A stretch of 63,847 bases of DNA from positions 1 to 63,847 of the forward strand of contig CAYQPQ010000003.1 in the NCBI GenBank assembly GCA_964420045.1. The letters run 5' to 3'. The stretch is from GCA-016699975 sp964420045 (GTDB taxonomy: Bacteria; Patescibacteriota; Minisyncoccia; Moranbacterales; UBA1568). Each line of letters starts with the position of its first letter. Position 1 is the stretch's first letter. Positions 61,303 through 63,847 of this stretch are shown in pieces. The position numbers and the translations under genes were made by a program. Under the pieces are notes generated by a model. The model was given only the letters and a program-made list of their open reading frames with translations. It ran no database searches and had not been told where the DNA came from.

Positions 61303-62508
61303 CTAGTGTTCCTTTAGTGTAGAATCTTTCCCAATCCGTATCAAGATGCCCATAGCCGCCATAAGAAAGACAATAGAAGTTCCTCCATAGCTCACGAACG
61401 GCAACGGAATGCCTGTGAGCGGAATCAGAGCGGTTGCTGCCGCGATATTGATAAACGCCTGAAAAATGACCCACGACACGATACCCGCTGCCGCGTAGCG
61501 TCCGAAGTCATCCGGAGCCTGGCGCGCAATGCGCAATCCCTGCCACGCAATAAATACAAAAAGCGCAATCAGCAACACCGAGACGAAAAATCCCCATTCT
61601 TCGGAGAAGATGGCAAAGATGGAATCCGTCACCGGCTCCGGAAGATAATTGAACTTTTGCCGACTGAGTCCGAGTCCGAGTCCGAAGAGTCCGCCGCTTC
61701 CGATCGCAATAAGCGCCTGATTCACCTGATAACCCGCTCCCTTGGGATCGAAATCCGGATTCATAAAGACCAGAAATCGCTGCAGCCGGTAGGGCGCCAC
61801 CTTGATAAGAATCGCGAGCATCGCCATGCCAGAGAGGAACAGCCCGAAGAGATGGGAAACTTTCGCACCCGCAATAAAGTACACCGAAACGGCAATAAGA
61901 AAGATGAGCCCGAAGGTTCCCGTGTCAGGCTGCTTCATAATGAGGAAACCAACAAGGCCCAACACCACAAGGAACGGCACCAGATCCTCGATAAAGTCTC
62001 CCACCATCTTCCGATCCTTCCGCGAAAACCATGCCGCGAGATAGAGCACGAAAGCAAACTTCGCCATCTCCGACGGCTGAAAAGAGAACGCTCCGATAGA
62101 AAGCCAGCGACTCGCTCCGTATACACGATCCCCGACGCCGGGAATCAAAACCGCGATAAGCGCAAGAACCGTCACAGCAAAGAGCGGAAAAGCGAGCCGC
62201 CGCCACACGCGATAGTCAACGTATTGAAAGACAAAGAGCGCAATCAGTCCAACTCCGACCCCAAGGAGTTGCCGCTTCAAAAAGAAATAGTCGTCGCCGA
62301 ACCGCGTCTCGCCATAGAAAACGCCGGCGCTCGCAATGGTGACGAGTCCGATCACCACCAGCGCCAAAACCGAAAACAAGAGGCTGCGATTCTGAAACGA
62401 AGATGAGGAAGAATGAGAAACCGATCGCACAGAAGTGTGTATTTGTCTTGAATTAAAAGACGGCGCACAGAAACAAAAGGAGTTCTTGGCATTACGCCGG
62501 CGAAGCAT
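61303..62508 (-). CDS. ftsW: FtsW-type SEDS peptidoglycan polymerase
   Basis: 401 residues with ten TM helices. SEDS motifs: FQPSEMAKFAFVLYLA, IMKQPDTGTF, MNPDFDPKGAGYQVNQALIA, GLGLGLSRQKFNYLPEPVTD and GIPLPFVSYGGTS. Position upstream of murG and murC is that of ftsW in the division cluster, rather than rodA. ATG 62508 lies inside trmD, 17 bases before its end; the open frame extends to 62697 but only as a trmD shadow. The first 40 residues are polar (Ser, Arg, Phe and Cys rich). Confidence 0.92.
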   Translation of the reverse strand: MLRRRNAKNSFCFCAPSFNSRQIHTSVRSVSHSSSSSFQNRSLLFSVLALVVIGLVTIASAGVFYGETRFGDDYFFLKRQLLGVGVGLIALFVFQYVDYRVWRRLAFPLFAVTVLALIAVLIPGVGDRVYGASRWLSIGAFSFQPSEMAKFAFVLYLAAWFSRKDRKMVGDFIEDLVPFLVVLGLVGFLIMKQPDTGTFGLIFLIAVSVYFIAGAKVSHLFGLFLSGMAMLAILIKVAPYRLQRFLVFMNPDFDPKGAGYQVNQALIAIGSGGLFGLGLGLSRQKFNYLPEPVTDSIFAIFSEEWGFFVSVLLIALFVFIAWQGLRIARQAPDDFGRYAAAGIVSWVIFQAFINIAAATALIPLTGIPLPFVSYGGTSIVFLMAAMGILIRIGKDSTLKEH

Positions 62509-63145
62509 GCTCACGCCGCCATCGATCGATATCGGCATGATTCCCGGAAAGCAACACTTCCGGAACGCACCACTCGTTGAACACCTCCGGCTTGGTATAT
62601 TGCGGGTGTTCGAGATATCCCGGTTCGCGATGAGACTCGGTATCTGCGCTCGTCTCATTACCAAGAACGCCCGGCACGAGACGCGCCACCGCATCAACTA
62701 TCACAAGCGCTGGAAGCTCGCCACCCGTCAACACGAAGTCACCGATCGACAGTTCTTCATCCGCCATATATTCCGCCACACGCTCGTCGACTCCCTCATA
62801 ACGCCCGCAAATAAGAACGATCTGCTCATATGCCGACAATCGTCGGGCGTCTTCCTGTCGGAACGGCTTCCCTTTCGCCGAGAGCAACACGATGCGACGT
62901 GACAAATCGGCATGCGCCACTTTCAAAGATTCGACCGCCTTCCAAATCGGTTCCACTTTCATCACCATGCCCGCCCCGCCGCCATAGGGCGTATCGTCCG
63001 TCTTGTGATGCTTGTCGGTCGCAAAGTCACGAATATTGTGCGCCGCAATCGAGATATGTCCCGCCTCCTGCGCGCGTTTCAAAATAGACTCGCCGAGATA
63101 GGAGTCGAATATATATGGAAAAAGAGTAAGGATATCAAAACGCAT
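62492..63145 (-). CDS. trmD: tRNA (guanine-N1-)-methyltransferase
   Basis: 217 residues from ATG 63145. Methylates G37 in tRNAs. MRFDILTLFPYIFDSYL start, DDTPYGGGAGMVMKVEPI, the trefoil knot IVLICGRYEGVDERV, LSIGDFVLTGGELPALV and GYLEHPQYTKP are all present. Two adjacent ATGs (63148 and 63145) are possible; the second gives the family N-terminus. The -10 element at 63153-63158 lies so close that the message should be leaderless. trmD opens the ftsW-murG-murC-murB run. Confidence 0.95.
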   Translation of the reverse strand: MRFDILTLFPYIFDSYLGESILKRAQEAGHISIAAHNIRDFATDKHHKTDDTPYGGGAGMVMKVEPIWKAVESLKVAHADLSRRIVLLSAKGKPFRQEDARRLSAYEQIVLICGRYEGVDERVAEYMADEELSIGDFVLTGGELPALVIVDAVARLVPGVLGNETSADTESHREPGYLEHPQYTKPEVFNEWCVPEVLLSGNHADIDRWRREHASPA

Positions 63146-63152
63146 CATCCTG

Positions 63153-63180
63153 GTTATAATAGCACGCCCCAAACAAGCAA
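63153..63180 (-). promoter_or_regulatory. Promoter of the trmD-ftsW-murG-murC run; leaderless
   Basis: On the minus strand: -35 TTGCTT, 16-base spacer, -10 TATAAC. The -10 ends four bases before the first of two ATGs and seven before the second, which puts the start of transcription next to the second ATG. Confidence 0.5.
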
Positions 63181-63213
63181 AAAAGTAACGCGACATCAAG
63201 AATTCAGCTCAAC

Positions 63214-63272
63214 AAAAAAAACGAGCCGCCGATTCTCCTTATTATTCGGAAAACAGGCGGCATAATAAGGAG
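63214..63272 (-). terminator. Terminator of the lipoprotein gene with two interleaved stems
   Basis: Minus strand order: CTCCTTATTAT, GCCGCC, a ten-base gap, ATAATAAGGAG, GGCGGC, TCG and eight Ts. The first and third pair (11 of 11), the second and fourth pair (6 of 6). The stems cross, so they form a pseudoknot or exclude each other. Only the GGCGGC stem is next to the T-run. Confidence 0.65.
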
Positions 63273-63291
63273 GCTGCACTACAAAGCCCGC

Positions 63292-63573
63292 TCAATCACA
63301 CGGATACACCCTCCCATACTGATCGCGACAGTACCGAGGAGGCGGACCGGGATCGTAGCGGTGCCGAGAACGTCCGCGGTACCGATAATACCCCGGAGGC
63401 GGACCCGGATCATACCGACGCCCATGGTGATATTCATTGGACCGATCGCTGACAACAGCGCCTGCGAGAGCGCCAATGGCAGCTCCCCCGAGAATAGCCC
63501 GATCCCGATCCGTACAAGCAGTCAACAAAAGTACTGCAGACAGAACACTTACCACTTTCCACGAACTTTTCAC
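63292..63573 (-). CDS. Small lipoprotein with glycine-zipper segment
   Basis: 93 residues. Signal peptide with lipobox LLTAC (Cys 20), then AILGGAAIGALAGAVVSD, a glycine-zipper-like helix, and a Tyr/Arg/Pro-rich tail with two copies of RYDPGPPP. Similar small lipoproteins occur widely, often stress-linked, without known function here. The start is GTG 63573 with GGAG six bases before it. A CCCGAA/TTCGGG hairpin (63587-63602) lies just upstream in the leader and could affect access to that site. Promoter predicted at 63653-63681. Confidence 0.78.
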   Translation of the reverse strand: MKSSWKVVSVLSAVLLLTACTDRDRAILGGAAIGALAGAVVSDRSNEYHHGRRYDPGPPPGYYRYRGRSRHRYDPGPPPRYCRDQYGRVYPCD

Positions 63574-63652
63574 TGCTTACTCCTTCCCCGAATTTTTTCG
63601 GGAGTATGTACAAGCAACTAGAAATAGAAACACACTCTTTGCAAGCCCTCTC

Positions 63653-63681
63653 TGTATAGCACAAAACAAAATATCTGTCGA
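63653..63681 (-). promoter_or_regulatory. Promoter of the lipoprotein gene
   Basis: On the minus strand: -35 TCGACA, 17-base spacer, -10 TATACA. The leader would be about 70 bases and include the hairpin at 63587-63602. I see no gene in 63682-63791. Confidence 0.5.
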
Positions 63682-63791
63682 GAGTCTACGCATTTCCCGT
63701 CTACCTTTAGCATAATTCTCATACGGTGGTTTTCCATGCTGTAGAAAAACACAAAAAGTGATACTCCTCGCATCATCAAAGAAGGTAAGCC

Positions 63792-63829
63792 AAAAAAAAC
63801 TCCCCCGCCAGGCATCCTGCCTGTGGGGG
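63792..63829 (-). terminator. Strong terminator of a leftward gene beyond the right edge
   Basis: On the minus strand CCCCC-A-CAGGC, a short loop, GCCTG-G-CGGGGG form a stem of ten or more pairs, followed by AG and eight Ts. The gene it ends lies outside the window. Confidence 0.8.
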
Positions 63830-63847
63830 TAAATTACTACATAAGCG

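Noticed and set aside
61657..62406. 249-codon plus-strand frame opposite ftsW
   Set aside because: Highly charged, repetitive and exactly antisense to TM segments of FtsW; a known effect of hydrophobic codons.
62509..62697. N-terminal extension of ftsW by 63 codons
   Set aside because: The extension runs through trmD in another frame and does not look like any SEDS protein.
1..63847. CRISPR arrays, rRNA genes, prophage or replication origin
   Set aside because: No regularly spaced repeats, no rRNA sequence, no phage structural genes and no cluster of DnaA-box-like sites were seen.

Overview
The window looks like a chromosome segment from a Patescibacteria (Candidate Phyla Radiation) bacterium, most like Parcubacteria or Moranbacteria. 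The reasons are a compact gene set with many overlapping or nearly touching genes, a short prolyl-tRNA synthetase without the editing insertion, an archaeal-like UMP kinase beside it, a thin fermentative metabolism (lower glycolysis, malic enzyme, a P-type proton pump), and many polytopic GT-C glycosyltransferases. UGA is used as a stop, so this is not one of the CPR lineages that recode it. The phylum call is inference from gene content; no 16S gene is present.

Layout. 1-1194: an IS982-family insertion sequence sits inside a small membrane-protein gene, with a clean 6-bp target duplication. 1198-17390: a NUDIX gene and then a large surface-glycan locus. Four tandem GT-C glycosyltransferases (type A) and a ChbG-like deacetylase are flanked on both sides, in mirror image, by a two-gene cassette made of a second kind of GT-C enzyme (type B) followed by a GH28-like beta-helix glycosidase. 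A polyprenyl-phosphate sugar synthase (GT2) closes the locus. 17499-26816: tRNA-Val, rplI, pyrG, ruvX, a dolichyl-phosphate-glucose-synthase-like GT2, galT, tpiA, fba, gap and a D-aminoacylase-like amidohydrolase. 26951-34499: a MurL-MurD2 fusion, malic enzyme, thioredoxin reductase, rpmA, a secreted Ada-like protein and an MFS transporter.

34544-43367: a P3A-type H+-ATPase, a metallophosphoesterase, a GldA / GldF-GldG / DUF4340 ABC operon behind a promoter overlapped by a perfect palindrome, then a decayed patch with an IS30 remnant and a cut-off gene. 43511-48342: a second, smaller envelope cluster (GT-C protein, repeat protein, membrane protein, GT4). 48349-54715: UMP kinase, proS, an ABC-2 exporter, a MacA/LolD-like pair lacking its permease, and RNase HI. 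54886-63573: an isolated gene of unknown function, recJ, a hibernation factor, murB, murC, murG, ftsW, trmD and a small lipoprotein.

How it fits together. GT2 enzymes probably load sugars onto polyprenyl phosphate. The GT-C enzymes would use those donors outside the membrane, and the deacetylase and GH28 proteins would trim the product. GalT and the glycolytic genes feed sugar metabolism; MurL-MurD2, MurB, MurC, MurG and FtsW make the wall. Two local habits of gene expression stand out: a T directly before the start codon at most genes, and several -10 elements so close to the start that the mRNA should be leaderless.
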